Source: Erinaceus europaeus (Eukaryota; Chordata; Mammalia; Eulipotyphla; Erinaceidae). From it: a DNA stretch of 64,000 nucleotides. The DNA is taken from the NCBI RefSeq assembly GCF_950295315.1, contig NW_026647182.1, positions 62,001 to 126,000 of the forward strand. Direction: 5' to 3'. The notes beneath the pieces are model-generated. The model had not been told where the DNA came from. It ran no database searches and saw nothing but the letters and a program-made list of their open reading frames with translations. Below are positions 11,341 to 24,598 of this stretch, one piece after another. Positions within the stretch are counted from its first letter, which is position 1, and each line of letters opens with the position of its first letter. The translations under genes were made by a program, and so were the position numbers.

Positions 11341-13589
11341 ACCCCCTGCCACCACACCCACACACACAGCCCTGCACACACTCCTGGGCTCCCCTGCCTG
11401 CAGCCTGCCTCTCAAACAGTCTCCTTCTGCCCCCTAGCCCCCTTACAGCCTTTGCCACGGACCCCCACAGACACCTGGGCATGAGCAGCACAGACATGCA
11501 AACAGCTCCCCTCACCCCCACTCCATTTGCTCCAAGGTTGTCAAGAGTCTTTTTTTCATGCTGTAGGGGAGGGAGTTGAGACAGTCCAATGTCCTGGGGA
11601 GCAAGAACTGCAAACAGTCCATCTACAATGTAACATTTGGGTCTCAGGTCGCCCAATCCCTAGTGCGCTGTGCAGACCTTTGACTGGCAAAAACACCCCA
11701 TCTGAGTGTGAGATCTGGCTGGGCTAGTGGCTCTTTCTGTGGACTAAGAGACAGACAGACAGAGTTTTCAGGTTCAAAACCTATACTTCCCAGAAGATGG
11801 TCATTCACTTAGGTAAAAAAAAAAAAAAAAAAAAAAAAGGCTTTTTATTTTTTTTCCCCCTGCCTGGGTCACCTGTCTGCTGTCTTTTTCAAAGTGAAAA
11901 AAGGGAAAAAATCTTTTTTGGAGGGAAAAGGACCAAAATGCAGGCAGGTGGACTCCGTTGAGGGTGGATGGGGAGTTGCTCCTGCCCTGGCACTAGAACC
12001 CCAGCTGCTGGTCCAGGTCCTCTCTGATAACAGAGATCTCCGTGTGTCCTGTCATGACACTGTCTCCAGGACTGACCGTCACGATAATGAGGATTCAAAA
12101 GGAGGCAGGTGATACTGCCTTCAAAAGTAAATCCAGGGAGGTTTGGCGGTATGTCAGAGGGTTAAGGGCTTGTGGCGCTCACGAATAGAGGGGACAGGTG
12201 GAAGGATTTGGGGTCTGGCCCCCAGACCGCCACCTGCAGGGGAGTCGCTTTACAGGGGGTGAAGCAGGTCTTTAGGAGCTCTATCTTTCTCTCCCACCCC
12301 GTATTTCCTCTTCTCTCTCCTTTTGTGTCTGTCAGATGCAAGGTCAGTAACAACAACAACAACAACAACAACAACAATAACCACCACAGTGACCAAGCAA
12401 CAAGGGCAGCGAAAGGGGAACAAATGGAGTGCAGGAGCTGTGGATTATTCGTGGCACAGGCACTCAGCTGTGGCAATAACCCCTTGAGGCAATAAATCCA
12501 TATAGGAAGAAGTAATACAGGTAACAGAGATGTATATGTCCCTTTGTGTTTCCACTGAGTTAATGTAAATGCACTTTAATTTACTTCTTCATTTATTTAT
12601 TACCTTGCCACGAGAATTTATTTTCATTGCTAAAAAAAAAGTGTCCCATCAAGGGTACCAGGTGGTGCCACACCCAGTTAAGCACTCATGTTACAATGCA
12701 GGAGGACTGGGCTTCAACACCCTGGTTCCCACCTGCCAGGGGAAATCTTTACAAGTGGTGTGGAAGTGCTGCAGGTGTCTCTCTCTGTGTCTCAAACTCT
12801 CTCTACCTCCCTTCCCTCTCAATTGCTGTCTGTTTATTCCAGTGAATAATCAAGAAAATGGAAAGTAAAAAAAGAAAAAGGAAAAGGAAATATTCCACGA
12901 CTTCAAATGGGCTACTCAGGACAATGCTTTCCTTGTTAAGATCCTCACAGCATTCCATATGCAGAAAGGCAAAGACGCCATGTATTTTTAAACCCTGTTT
13001 TTATATTTATTTATTTATTTATTTAGGTGCTTATTCATTTTTGTTATTGATGAATTAATGTTTTACATTTGACATTGACTAAGGATCTGACACCAGCGGT
13101 CTCCAGTACTCCTATATGGTACTCTGCCTCTACAAAACCGATCCATTGACCTGTCCATCCATCCATCCATCCACCCATACATCTATCCATCCATCCATCC
13201 ATCCATCCATCCATCCACCAGTCAACCAAGCTAAGTACAAAAGGAGATCTCTCCTTGAATGGTGAGGAGAAACAACGATGCATAGGTAGGTTGCAAAGGG
13301 GCCAGTTTGGCTGAATAGGGCAGAGGGGCTGAACCAGGGAATGTGTTGGGGCGTGTGGGTTTGGGTGGGGTGAGCCAGAGACCCTGTGAACTGGGTCACA
13401 TTAGGGGCAGGTAGGGGGTGGAAGGGGTTGCGAACAGCTGTTACTGGAGAACCATCACAAGTGCTGGAGCTGGTGAGCAGGGCACCTGGAAGAGAGGACA
13501 GACAAAGGAGAGAAGCAAAGTGCGGAGGAGAGGAGAGGGGAGAAGATGGTGAGGACAGGAGAGGACAGGATTGGAGGGGACCTGAGAAA
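10196..13589 (+). repeat. A unit 4 (3394 bp)
   Basis: Landmarks: exon-like block 11010-11093; poly-A 11815-11838 (24 A); SINE-I 12136-12499; SINE-II 12654-12890. It is a chimera. Its first ~1.1 kb matches unit 6 (6808 bp downstream, sharing GGCCAGGCGTCTGGG and CCCAGAGGG). The part after about 11.8 kb matches unit 2 (6815 bp upstream, sharing CACTTAGGT before the poly-A). The seam between the two higher-order blocks therefore falls inside this unit. Confidence 0.95.
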
Positions 13590-16500
13590 CCTACCTGGAC
13601 AAAGGCAGCATACAGACATCCAGGAAGGCAGGCAGGCATGCAGGCAGCTCTGGCCTGGGCTCCCTGGATCCCGGGCGCACCTCCACCTGTCTTCTCTTGG
13701 CTGCCAGCCCTGAGGTCCCTCGTCGGTCAGCACTGTCTTCCCATCCTTCCGTCCCTCTGTGCCAGGGCCCAGGCGTCTGGGCGCTGTTGCCTGACCTAGT
13801 GGCAGGGCAGTTGGGCTGCACAGTGCCAGTGTGGCCAGCACAAATTGCCAGGGGCTAGGACATCACAGAGGGCTCCTGTGGTTGCTAGGCCACGGGGACC
13901 CCGCCCATCCAGTTGACCAGCAGCCATGACCCCCACGCTGAACTTGAGCTGAGGGGTGGTGGCCAGCCACCAGAGCCAGAGCCCCAGGCCAAAGCAGGTG
14001 CTGGTCGGCCGGGCCAAGGGGCTATGGGCAGATTGGTGTGTGTCTGGGCATGGGGCTGGCATCTGACAGTCCAGGGCGGGGGACCAAGTTCCGCCAGGCC
14101 CCTGTCCCACCATGTGCACTGACACACAGTCTTGCTGACTGACTGACAGTCCCCGCCCCAGAGATACCCACACCAAGTCCCTGGGTGCCCTGAGCTGCCC
14201 CTGAGGGTTGCTGGGTGCCTGCCTGGACACATGCCTCCATAATGGAGGCCTCTATTAATCCCATTGTTTACTGACAGCTACCCTCCTGCCCCTCCTCCTC
14301 CTCCTCCTCCTCCTCTTCTTCTTCCTACTCCTCTTCCTCCTCCTCCTCCTCCTCCTCCTCCTACTCCTCCTCCTCCTCCAGCCCCTCCTCCTCTTCCTCA
14401 TCCTCAGAGGGACTCACTCAGGGCCCTTGGCCTAGGCAAGCCAGGGCTGCTGCTCTGGCTGCTGCAGCTTCTATCCAGTGGTGGGGTGTAGTAATCTGTT
14501 CCTGTCAGTCCCTGATTCCTGGGACCTTCCATGCCTCCAGCTGCACCCACTCTCTAGTCCAGAGCTCTCCTCAAGGATGCCCCCTTTCCCCTTGCCCTCT
14601 GTCCCCCAGCTCCCCAACTAACATCTACTGTGTGCCTCCCTGAGCTATTTTACTGCCACCCTGCTTCTGCCCTTCAGCCCTGAGGGCCCAGGGCCAGCCC
14701 AGCTGCCATCTCACCATCCAGCAGGGGTACCTACCCTAACCCCCTGCCACCACACCCACACACACAGCCCTGCACACACTCCTGGGCTCCCCTGCCTGCA
14801 GCCTGCCTCTCAAACAGTCTCCTTCTGCCCCCTAGCCCCCTTACAGCCTTTGCCACGGACCCCCACAGACACCTGGGCATGAGCAGCACAGACATGCAAA
14901 CAGCTCCCCTCACCCCCACTCCATTTGCTCCAAGGTTGTCAAGAGTCTTTTTTTCATGCTGTAGGGGAGGGAGTTGAGACAGTCCAATGTCCTGGGGAGC
15001 AAGAACTGCAAACAGTCCATCTACAATGTAACATTTGGGTCTCAGGTCGCCCAATCCCTAGTGCGCTGTGCAGACCTTTGACTGGCAAAAACACCCCATC
15101 TGAGTGTGAGATCTGGCTGGGCTAGTGGCTCTTTCTGTGGACTAAGAGACAGACAGACAGAGTTTTCAGGTTCAAAACCTATACTTCCCAGAAGATGGTC
15201 ATTCACTTCGGTAAAAAAAAAAAAAAAAAAGGCTTTTTGTTTTTTTTCCCCCTGCCTGGGTCACCTGTCTGCTGTCTTTTTCAAAGTGAAAAAAGGGAAA
15301 AATCTTTTTTGGAGGGAAAAGGACCAAAATGCAGGCAGGTGGACTCCGTTGACGGTGGATGGGGAGTTGCTCCTGCCCTGGCACTAGAACCCCAGCTGCT
15401 GGTCCAGGTCCTCTCTGATAACAGAGATCTCCGTGTGTCCTGTCATGACACTGTCTCCAGGACTGACCGTCACGATAATGAGGATTCAAAAGGAGGCAGG
15501 TGATACTGCCTTCAAAAGTAAATCCAGGGAGGTTTGGCGGTATGTCAGAGGGTTAAGGGCTTGTGGCGCACACGAATAGAGGGGACAGGTGGAAGGATTT
15601 GGGGTCTGGCCCCCAGACCGCCACCTGCAGGGGAGTCGCTTTACAGGGGGTGAAGCAGGTCTTTAGGAGCTCTATCTTTCTCTCCCACCCTGTATTTCCT
15701 CTTCTCTCTCCTTTTGTGTCTGTCAGATGCAAGGTCAGTAACAACAACAACAACAACAACAACAACAATAACCACCACAGTGACCAAGCAACAAGGGCAG
15801 CGAAAGGGGAACAAATGGAGTGCAGGAGCTGTGGATTATTCGTGGCACAGGCACTCAGCTGTGGCAATAACACCTTGAGGCAATAAATCCATATAGGAAG
15901 AAGTAATACAGGTAACAGAGACGTATATGTCCCTGTGTGTTTCCACTGAGTTAATGTAAATGCACTTTAATTTACTTCTTCATTTATTTATTACCTTGCC
16001 AGGAGAATTTCTTTTCATTGCTAAAAAAAAAGTGTCCCATCAAGGGTACCAGGTGGTGCCACACCCAGTTAAGCACTCATGTTACAATGCAGGAGGACTG
16101 GGCTTCAACACCCTGGTTCCCACCTGCCAGGGGAAATCTTTACAAGTGGTGCGGAAGTGCTGCAGGTGTCTCTCTCTGTGTCTCAAACTCTCTCTACCTC
16201 CCTTCCCTCTCAATTGCTGTCTGTTTATTCCAGTGAATAATCAAGAAAATGGAAAGTAAAAAAAGAAAAAGGAAAAGGAAATATTCCACGACTTCAAATG
16301 GGCTACTCAGGACAATGCTTTCCTTGTTAAGATCCTCACAGCATTCCATATGCAGAAAGGCAAAGACGCCATGTATTTTTAAACCCTGTTTTTATATTTA
16401 TTTATTTATTTATTTAGGTGCTTATTCATTTTTGTTATTGATGAATTAATGTTTTACATTTGACATTGACTAAGGATCTGACACCAGCGGTCTCCAGTAC

Positions 16501-18150
16501 TCCTATATGGTACTCTGCCTCTACAAAACCGATCCATTGACCTGTCCATCCATCCATCCATCCACCCATACATCTATCCATCCATCCATCCATCCATCCA
16601 TCCATCCATCCATCCATCCATCCATCCATCCACCAGTCAACCAAGGTAAGTACAAAAGGAGATCTCTCCTTGAATGGTGAGGAGAAACAACGATGCATAG
16701 GTAGGTTGCAAAGGCCCAGTTTGGCTGAATAGGGCAGAGGGGCTGAACCAGGGAATGTGTTGGGGCGTGTGGGTTTGGGTGGGGTGAGTCAGAGACCCTG
16801 TGAACTGGGTCACATTAGGGGCAGGTAGGGGGTGGAAGGGGTTGCGAACAGCTGTTACTGGAGAACCATCACAAGTGCTGGAGCTGGTGAGCAGGGCACC
16901 TGGAAGAGAGGACAGACAAAGGAGAGAAGCAAAGTGCGGAGGAGAGGAGAGGGGAGAAGATGGTGAGGACAGGAGAGGACAGGATTGGAGGGGACCTGAG
17001 AAACCTACCTGGACAAAGGCAGCATACAGACATCCAGGAAGGCAGGCAGGCATGCAGGCAGCTCTGGCCTGGGCTCCCTGGATCCCGGGCGCACCTCCAC
17101 CTGTCTTCTCTTGGCTGCCAGCCCTGAGGTCCCTCGTTGGTCAACACTGTCTTCCCATCCTTCCGTCCCTCTGTGCCAGGGCCAGGCGTCTGGGTGCTGT
17201 TGCCTGACCTAGTGGCAGGGCAGTTGGGCTGCACAGTGCCAGTGTGGCCAGCACAAATTGCCAGGGGCTAGGACATCACAGAGGGCTCCTGTGGTTGCTA
17301 GGCCACGGGGACCCCGCCCATCCAGTTGACCAGCAGCCATGACCCCCACGCTGAACTTGACCTGAGGGGTGGTGGCCAGCCACCAGAGCCAGAGCCCCAG
17401 GCCAAAGCAGGTGCTGGTCGGCCGGGCCAAGGGGCTATGGGCAGATTGGTGTGTGTCTGGGCATGGGGCTGGCATCTGACAGTCCAGGGCGGGGGACCAA
17501 GGTCCGCCAGGCCCCTGTCCCACCATGTGCACTGACACACAGTCTTGCTGACTGACTGACAGTCCCCGCCCCAGAGATACCCACACCAAGTCCCTGGGTG
17601 CCCTGAGCTGCCCCTGAGGGTTGCTGGGTGCCTGCCTGGACACATGCCTCCATAATGGAGGCCTCTATTAATCCCATTGTTTACTGACAGCTACCCTCCT
17701 GCCCCTCCTCCTCCTCCTCCTCCTCTTCTTCTTCCTACTCCTCTTCCTCCTCCTCCTCCTCCTCCTCCTCCTACTCCTCCTCCTCCTCCACCCCCTCCTC
17801 CTCTTCCTCATCCTCAGAGGGACTCACTCAGGGCCCTTGGCCTAGGCAAGCCAGGGCTGCTGCTCTGGCTGCTGCAGCTTCTATCCAGTGGGTGGGTGCA
17901 GGAATCTGTTCCTGTCAGTCCCTGATTCCTGGGACCTTCCATGCCTCCAGCTGCACCCACTCTCTAGTCCAGAGCTCTCCTCAAGGATGCCCCCTTTCCC
18001 CTTGCCCTCTGTCCCCCAGCTCCCCAACTAACATCTACTGTGTGCCTCCCTGAGCTACTTTACTGCCACCCTGCTTCTGCCCTTCAGCCCAGAGGGCCCA
18101 GGGCCAGCCCAGCTGCCATCTCACCATCCAGCAGGGGTACCTATCCTAAC
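11341..18150 (+). repeat. Higher-order repeat block II (dimer, ~6.81 kb)
   Basis: This is the second copy of the dimer: the end of unit 4, all of unit 5 and the start of unit 6. The right edge lies between ~18144 (last variant shared with unit 4) and ~18487 (first private variant of unit 6). Both edges fall at the same unit phase, about 1.1-1.6 kb, as expected for one unequal exchange between units out of register by two. Confidence 0.85.
13590..17003 (+). repeat. A unit 5 (3414 bp)
   Basis: Landmarks: exon-like block 14408-14491; poly-A 15213-15230 (18 A, the shortest pure run in the array); SINE-I 15527-15890; SINE-II 16045-16283. It is the near-identical partner of unit 3. The differences I noted are single bases, such as 7471 A versus 14286 C, plus microsatellite length. 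Confidence 0.95.
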
Positions 18151-20401
18151 CCCCTGCCACCACACCCACACACACAGCCCTGCACACACTCCTGGGCTCC
18201 CCTGCCTGCAGCCTGCCTCTCAAACAGTCTCCTTCTGCCCCCTAGCCCCCTTACAGCCTTTGCCACGGACCCCCACAGACACCTGGGCATGAGCAGCACA
18301 GACATGCAAACAGCTCCCCTCACCCCCACTCCATTTGCTCCAAGGTTGTCAAGAGTCTTTTTTTCATGCTGTAGGGGAGGGAGTTGAGACAGTCCAATGT
18401 CCTGGGGAGCAAGAACTGCAAACAGTCCATCTACAATGTAACATTTGGGTCTCAGGTCGCCCAATCCCTAGTGCGCTGTGCAGACCTTTTACTGGCAATA
18501 ACACCCCATCTGCGTGTGAGATCTGGCTGGGCTAGTGGCTCTTTCTGTGGACTAAGAGACAGACAGACAGAGTTTTCAGGTTCAAAACCTATACTTCCCA
18601 GAAGATGGTCATTCACTTCGGTAAAAAAAAAAAAAAAAAAAAAAAAAGGCTTTTTATTTTTTTTCCCCCTGCCTGGGTCACCTGTCTGCTGTCTTTTTCA
18701 AAGTGAAAAAAGGGAAAAATCTTTTTTGGAGGGAAAAGGACCAAAATGCAGGCAGGTGGACTACGTTGAGGGTGGATGGGGAGTTGCTCCTGCCCTGGCA
18801 CTAGAACCCCAGCTGCTGGTCCAGGTCCTCTCTGATAACAGAGATCTCCGTGTGTCGTGTCATGACACTGTCTCCAGGACTGACCGTCACGATAATGAGG
18901 ATTCAAAACGAGGCAGGTGATACTGCCTTCAAAAGTAAATCCAGGGAGGTTTGGCGGTATGTCAGAGGGTTAAGGGCTTGTGGCGCTCACGAATAGAGGG
19001 GACAGGTGGAAGGATTTGGGGTCTGGCCCCCAGACCGCCACCTGCAGGGGAGTCGCTTTACAGGGGGTGAAGCAGGTCTTTAGGAGCTCTATCTTTCTCT
19101 CCCACCCTGTATTTCCTCTGCTCTCTCCTTTTGTGTCTGTCAGATGCAAGGTCAGTAACAACAACAACAACAACAACAACAACAATAACCACCACAGTGA
19201 CCAAGCAACAAGGGCAGCGAAAGGGGAACAAATGGAGTGCAGGAGCTGTGGGTTATTCGTGGCACAGGCACTCAGCTGTGGCAATAACCCCTTGAGGCAA
19301 TAAATCCATATAGGAAGCAGTTATACCGGTAACAGAGACCTATATGTCCCTGTGTGTTTCCACTGAGTTAATGTAAATGCACTTTAATTTACTTCTTCAT
19401 TTATTTATTACCTTGCCACGAGAATTTCTTTTCATTGCTAAAAGAAAAGTGTCCCATCAAGGGTACCAGGTGGTGCTACACCCAGTTAAGCACTCATGTT
19501 ACAATGCAGGAGGACTGGGCTTCAACACCCTGGTTCCCACCTGCCAGGGGAAATCTTTACAAGTGGTGCGGAAGTGCTGCAGGTGTCTCTCTCTGTGTCT
19601 CAAACTCTCTCTACCTCCCTTCCCTCTCAATTGCTGTCTGTTTATTCCAGTGAATAATCAAGAAAATGGAAAGTAAAAAAAGCAAAAGGAAAAGGAAATA
19701 TTCCACGACTTCAAATGGGCTACTCAGGACAATGCTTTCCTTGTTAAGATCCTCACAGCATTCCATATGCAGAAAGGCAAAGACACCATGTATTTTTAAA
19801 CCCTGTTTTTATATTTATTTATTTATTTAGGTGCTTATTCATTTTTGTTATTGATGAATTAATGTTTTACATTTGACATTGACTAAGGATCTGACACCAG
19901 CGGTCTCCAGTACTCCTATATGGTACTCTGCCTCTACAAAACCGATCCATTGACCTGTCCATCCATCCATCCATCCACCCATACATCTATCCATCCATCC
20001 ATCCATCCATCCATCCATCCATCCATCCACCAGTAAACCAAGCTAAGTACAAAAGGAGATCTCTCCTTGAATGTTGAGGAGAAACAACGATGCATAGGTA
20101 GGTTGCAAAGGGGCCAGTTTGGCTGAATAGGGCAGAGGGGCTGAACCAGGGAATGTGTTGGGGCGTGTGGGTTTGGGTGGGGTGAGCCAGAGACCCTGTG
20201 AGCTGGGTCAAATTAGGGGCAGGTAGGGGGTGGAAGGGGTTGCGAACAGCTGTTACTGGAGAACCATCACAAGTGCTGGAGCTGGTGAGCAGGGCACCTG
20301 GAAGAGAGGACAGACAAAGGAGAGAAGCAAAGTGCTGAGGAGAGGAGAGGGGAGAAGATGGTGAGGACAGGAGAGGACAGGATTGGAGGGGACCTGAGAA
20401 A
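17004..20401 (+). repeat. A unit 6 (3398 bp)
   Basis: Landmarks: exon-like block 17818-17901; poly-A 18623-18647; SINE-I 18944-19308; SINE-II 19462-19700. The first ~1.1 kb matches unit 4 (shared CCTATCCTAACC near 18143). After about 18.48 kb it returns to the unit 1/7 type (GTGTCGTGTCATG, CAAAACGAGG) and gains private changes such as TTTTACTGGCAATA at 18487. It holds the right end of the second higher-order block. Confidence 0.95.
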
Positions 20402-23400
20402 CCTACCTGGACAAAGGCAGCATACAGACATCCAGGAAGGCAGGCAGGCATGCAGGCAGCTCTGGCCTGGGCTCCCTGGATCCCGGGCGCACCTCCACCT
20501 GTCTTCTCTTGGCTGCCAGCCCTGAGGTCCCTCGTTGGTCAGCACTGTCTTCCCATCCTTCCGTCCCTCTGTGCCAGGGCCCAGGCGTCTGGGCGCTGTT
20601 GCCTGACCTAGTGGCAGGGCAGTTGGGCTGCACAGTGCCAGTGTGGCCAGCACAAATTGCCAGGGGCTAGGACATCACAGAGGGCTCCTGTGGTTGCTAG
20701 GCCACGGGGACCCCGCCCATCCAGTTGACCAGCAGCCATGACCCCCACGCTGAACTTGACCTGAGGGGTGGTGGCCAGCCACCAGAGCCAGAGCCCCAGG
20801 CCAAAGCAGGTGCTGGTCGGCCGGGCCAAGTGGCTATGGGCAGATTGATGTGTGTCTGGGCATGGGGCTGGCATCTGACAGTCCAGGGCGGGGGACCAAG
20901 GTCCGCCAGGCCCCTGTCCCACCATGTGCACTGACACATAGTCTTGCTGACTGACTGACAGTCCCCGCCCCAGAGATACCCACACCAAGTCCCTGGGTGC
21001 CCTGAGCTGCCCCTGAGGGTTGCTGGGTGCCTGACTGGACACATGCCTCCATAATGGAGGTCTCTATTAATCCCATTGTTTACTGACAGCTACCCTCCTG
21101 CCCCTCCTCCTCCTCCTCCTCCTCCTCTTCCTCCTACTCCTCTTCCTCCTCCTCCTCCTCCTCCTCCTCCTCCTCCTCCTACTCCTCCTCCTCCTCCACC
21201 CCCTCCTCCTCTTCCTCATCCTCAGAGGGACTCACTCAGGGCCCTTGGCCTAGGCAAGCCAGGGCTGCTGCTCTGGCTGCTGCAGCTTCTATCCAGTGGG
21301 TGGGTGCAGGAATCTGTTCCTGTCAGTCCCTGATTCCTGGGACCTTCCATGCCTCCAGCTGCACCCACTCTCTAGTCCAGAGCTCTCCTCAAGGATGCCC
21401 CCTTTCCCCTTGCCCTCTGTCCCCCAGCTCCCCAACTAACATCTACTGTGTGCCTCCCTGAGCTACTTTACTGCCACCCTGCGTCTGCCCTTCAGCCCTG
21501 AGGGCCCAGGGCCAGCCCAGCTGCCATCTCACCATCCAGCAGGGGTACCTACCCTAACCCCCTGCCACCACACCCACACACACAGCCCTGCACACACTCC
21601 TGGGCTCCCCTGCCTGCAGCCTGCCTCTCAAACAGTCTCCTTCTGCCCCCTAGCCTCCTTACAGCCTTTGCCACGGACCCCCACAGACACCTGGGCATGA
21701 GCAGCACAGACATGCAAACAGCTCCCCTCACCCCCACTCCATTTGCTCCAAGGTTGTCAAGAGTCTTTTTTTCATGCTGTAGGGGAGGGAGTTGAGACAG
21801 TCCAATGTCCTGGGGAGCAAGAACTGCAAACAGTCCATCTACAATGTAACATTTGTGTCTCAGGTCGCCCAATCCCTAGTGCGCTGTGCAGACCTTTGAC
21901 TGGCAAAAACACCCCATCTGAGTGTGAGATCTGGCTGGGCTAGTGGCTCTTTCTGTGGACTAAGAGACAGACAGACAGAGTTTTCAGGTTCAAAACCTAT
22001 ACTTCCCAGAAGATGGTCATTCACTTCGGTAAGAAAAAATAAAAATAAAAAAATAAAAAGGCTTTTTATTTTTTTCCCCCTGCCTGGGTCACCTGTCTGC
22101 TGTCTTTTTCAAAGTGAAAAAAGGGAAAAATCTTTTTTGGAGGGAAAAGGACCAAAATGCAGGCAGGTGGACTCCGTGGAAGGTGGATGGGGAGTTGCTC
22201 CTGCCCTGGCACTAGAACCCCAGCTGCTGGTCCAGGTCCTCTCTGATAACAGAGATCTCCGTGTGTCGTGTCATGACACTGTCTCCAGGACTGACCGTCA
22301 CGATAATGAGGATTCAAAACGAGGCAGGTGATACTGCCTTCAAAAATAAATCCAGGGAGGTTTGGCGGTATGTCAGAGGGTTAAGGGCTTGTGTCGCTCA
22401 CGAATAGAGGGGACAGGTGGAAGGATTTGGGGTCTGGCCCCCAGACCGCCACCTGCAGGGGAGTTGCTTTACAGGGGGTGAAGCAGGTCTTTAGGAGCTC
22501 TATCTTTCTCTCCCACCCTGTATTTCCTCTGCTCTCTCCTTTTGTGTCTGTCAGATGCAAGGTCAGTAACAACAACAACAACAACAACAACAATAACCAC
22601 CACAGTGACCAAGCAACAAGGGCAGCGAAAGGGGAACAAATGGAGTGCAGGAGCTGTGGATTATTCGTGGCACAGGCACTCAGCTGTGGCAATAACCCCT
22701 TGAGGCAATAAATCCATATAGGAAGAAGTAATACAGGTAACAGAGACGTATATGTCCCTGTGTGTTTCCACTGAGTTAATGTAAATGCACTTTAATTTAC
22801 TTCTTCATTTATTTATTACCTTGCCACGAGAATTTCTTTTCATTGCTAAAAAAAAAGTGTCCCATCAAGGGTACCAGGTGGTGCCACACCCAGTTAAGCA
22901 CTCATGTTACAATGCAGGAGGACTGGGCTTCAACACCCTGGTCCCCACCTGCCAGGGGAAATCTTTACAAGTGGTGCGGAAGTGCTGCAGGTGTCTCTCT
23001 CTGTGTCTCAAACTCTCTCTACCTCCCTTCCCTCTCAATTGCTGTCTATTTATTCCAGTGAATAATCAAGAAAATGGAAAGTAAAAAAAGAAAAAGGAAA
23101 AGGAAATATTCCACGACTTCAAATGGGCTACTCAGGACAATGCTTTCCTTGTTAAGATCCTCACAGCATTCCATATGCAGAAAGGCAAAGACGCCATCTA
23201 TTTTTAAACCCTGTTTTTATATTTATTTATTTATTTATTTAGGTGCTTATTCATTTTTGTTATTGATGAATTAATGTTTTACATTTGACATTGACTAAGG
23301 ATCTGACACCAGCGGTCTCCAGTACTCCTATATGGTACTCTGCCTCTACAAAACCGATCCATTGACCTGTCCATCCAACCATCCATCCACCCATACATCT

Positions 23401-23801
23401 ATCCATCCATCCATCCATCCATCCATCCACCAGTCAACCAAGCTAAGTACAAAAGGAGATCTCTCCTTGAATGGTGAGGAGAAACAACGATGCATAGGTA
23501 GGTTGCAAAGGGGCCAGTTTGGCTGAATAGGGCAGAGGGGCTGAACCAGGGAATGTGTTGGGGCGTGTGGGTTTGGGTGGGGTGAGCCAGAGACCCTGTG
23601 AGCTGGGTCACATTAGGGGCAGGTAGGGGGTGGAAGGGGTTGCGAACAGCTGTTACTGGAAAACCATCACAAGTGCTGGAGCTGGTGAGCAGGGCACCTG
23701 GAAGAGAGGACAGACAAAGGAGAGAAGCAAAGTGCGGAGGAGAGGAGAGGGGAGAAGATGGTGAGGACAGGAGAGGACAGGATTGGAGGGGACCTGAGAA
23801 A
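20402..23801 (+). repeat. A unit 7 (3400 bp)
   Basis: Landmarks: exon-like block 21226-21309; SINE-I 22355-22715; SINE-II 22869-23107. The poly-A position (about 22031-22060) is not a pure run but is broken by G and T into short A blocks, unlike units 1-6. The (CCAT)n tract is also short and interrupted (CCAACCATCC at 23374). It carries the ancestral-type variants shared with units 1 and 6. Confidence 0.95.
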
Positions 23802-24598
23802 CCTACCTGGACAAAGGCAGCATACAGACATCCAGGAAGGCAGGCAGGCATGCAGGCAGCTCTGGCCTGGGCTCCCTGGATCCCGGGCGCACCTCCACCT
23901 GTCTTCTCTTGGCTGCCAGCCCTGAGGTCCCTCGTCGCTCAGCACTGTCTTCCCATCCTTCCATCCCTCTGTGCCAGGGCCCAGGCATCTGGGCGCTGTT
24001 GCCTGACCTAGTGGCAGGGCAGTTGGGCTGCACAGTGCCAGTGTGGCCAGCACAAATTGCCAGGGGCTAGGACATCACAGAGGGCTCCTGTGGTTGCTAG
24101 GCCACGGGGACCCCGCCCATCCAGTTGACCAGCAGCCATGACCCCCACGCTGAACTTGACCTGAGGGGTGGTGGCCAGCCACCAGAGCCAGAGCCCCAGG
24201 CCAAAGCAGGTGCTGGTCGGCTGGGCCAAGGGGCTATGGGCAGATTGGTGTGTGTCTGGGCATGGGGCTGGCATCTGACAGTCCAGGGCGGGGGACCAAG
24301 GTCCGCCAGGCCCCTGTCCCACCATGTGCACTGACACACAGTCTTGCTGACTGACTGACAGTCCCTGCCCCAGAGATACCCACACCAAGTCCCTGGGTGC
24401 CCTGAGCTGCCCCTGAGTGTTGCTGGGTGCCTGCCTGGACACATGCCTCCATAATGGAGGCCTCTATTAATCCCATTGTTTACTGACAGCTACCCTCCTG
24501 CCCCTCCTCCTCCTCATGAGACTATTTCCAAGACTGATCCTCAGGATATTGAGGATTCAAAAAATAGACAGGTCATATTGCTGTAAAAAGGAAATCCA

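Larger units (their letters stand above)
1..24515 (+). repeat. Region A: 3.4-kb macrosatellite array (7 units plus a partial eighth)
   Basis: The phrase CCTACCTGGACAAAGGCAGC recurs at 1, 3393, 6775, 10196, 13590, 17004, 20402 and 23802, always on the plus strand, and the whole intervening sequence repeats with it. Unit lengths are 3392, 3382, 3421, 3394, 3414, 3398 and 3400 bp. By eye, neighbouring units differ at about one base per hundred. Most length variation sits in the microsatellite tracts. The window starts inside the array, so the total copy number is unknown. I see no coding constraint. The array is built from older mobile-element remnants (two SINEs per unit) plus GC-rich sequence of unknown origin. 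Confidence 0.97.
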
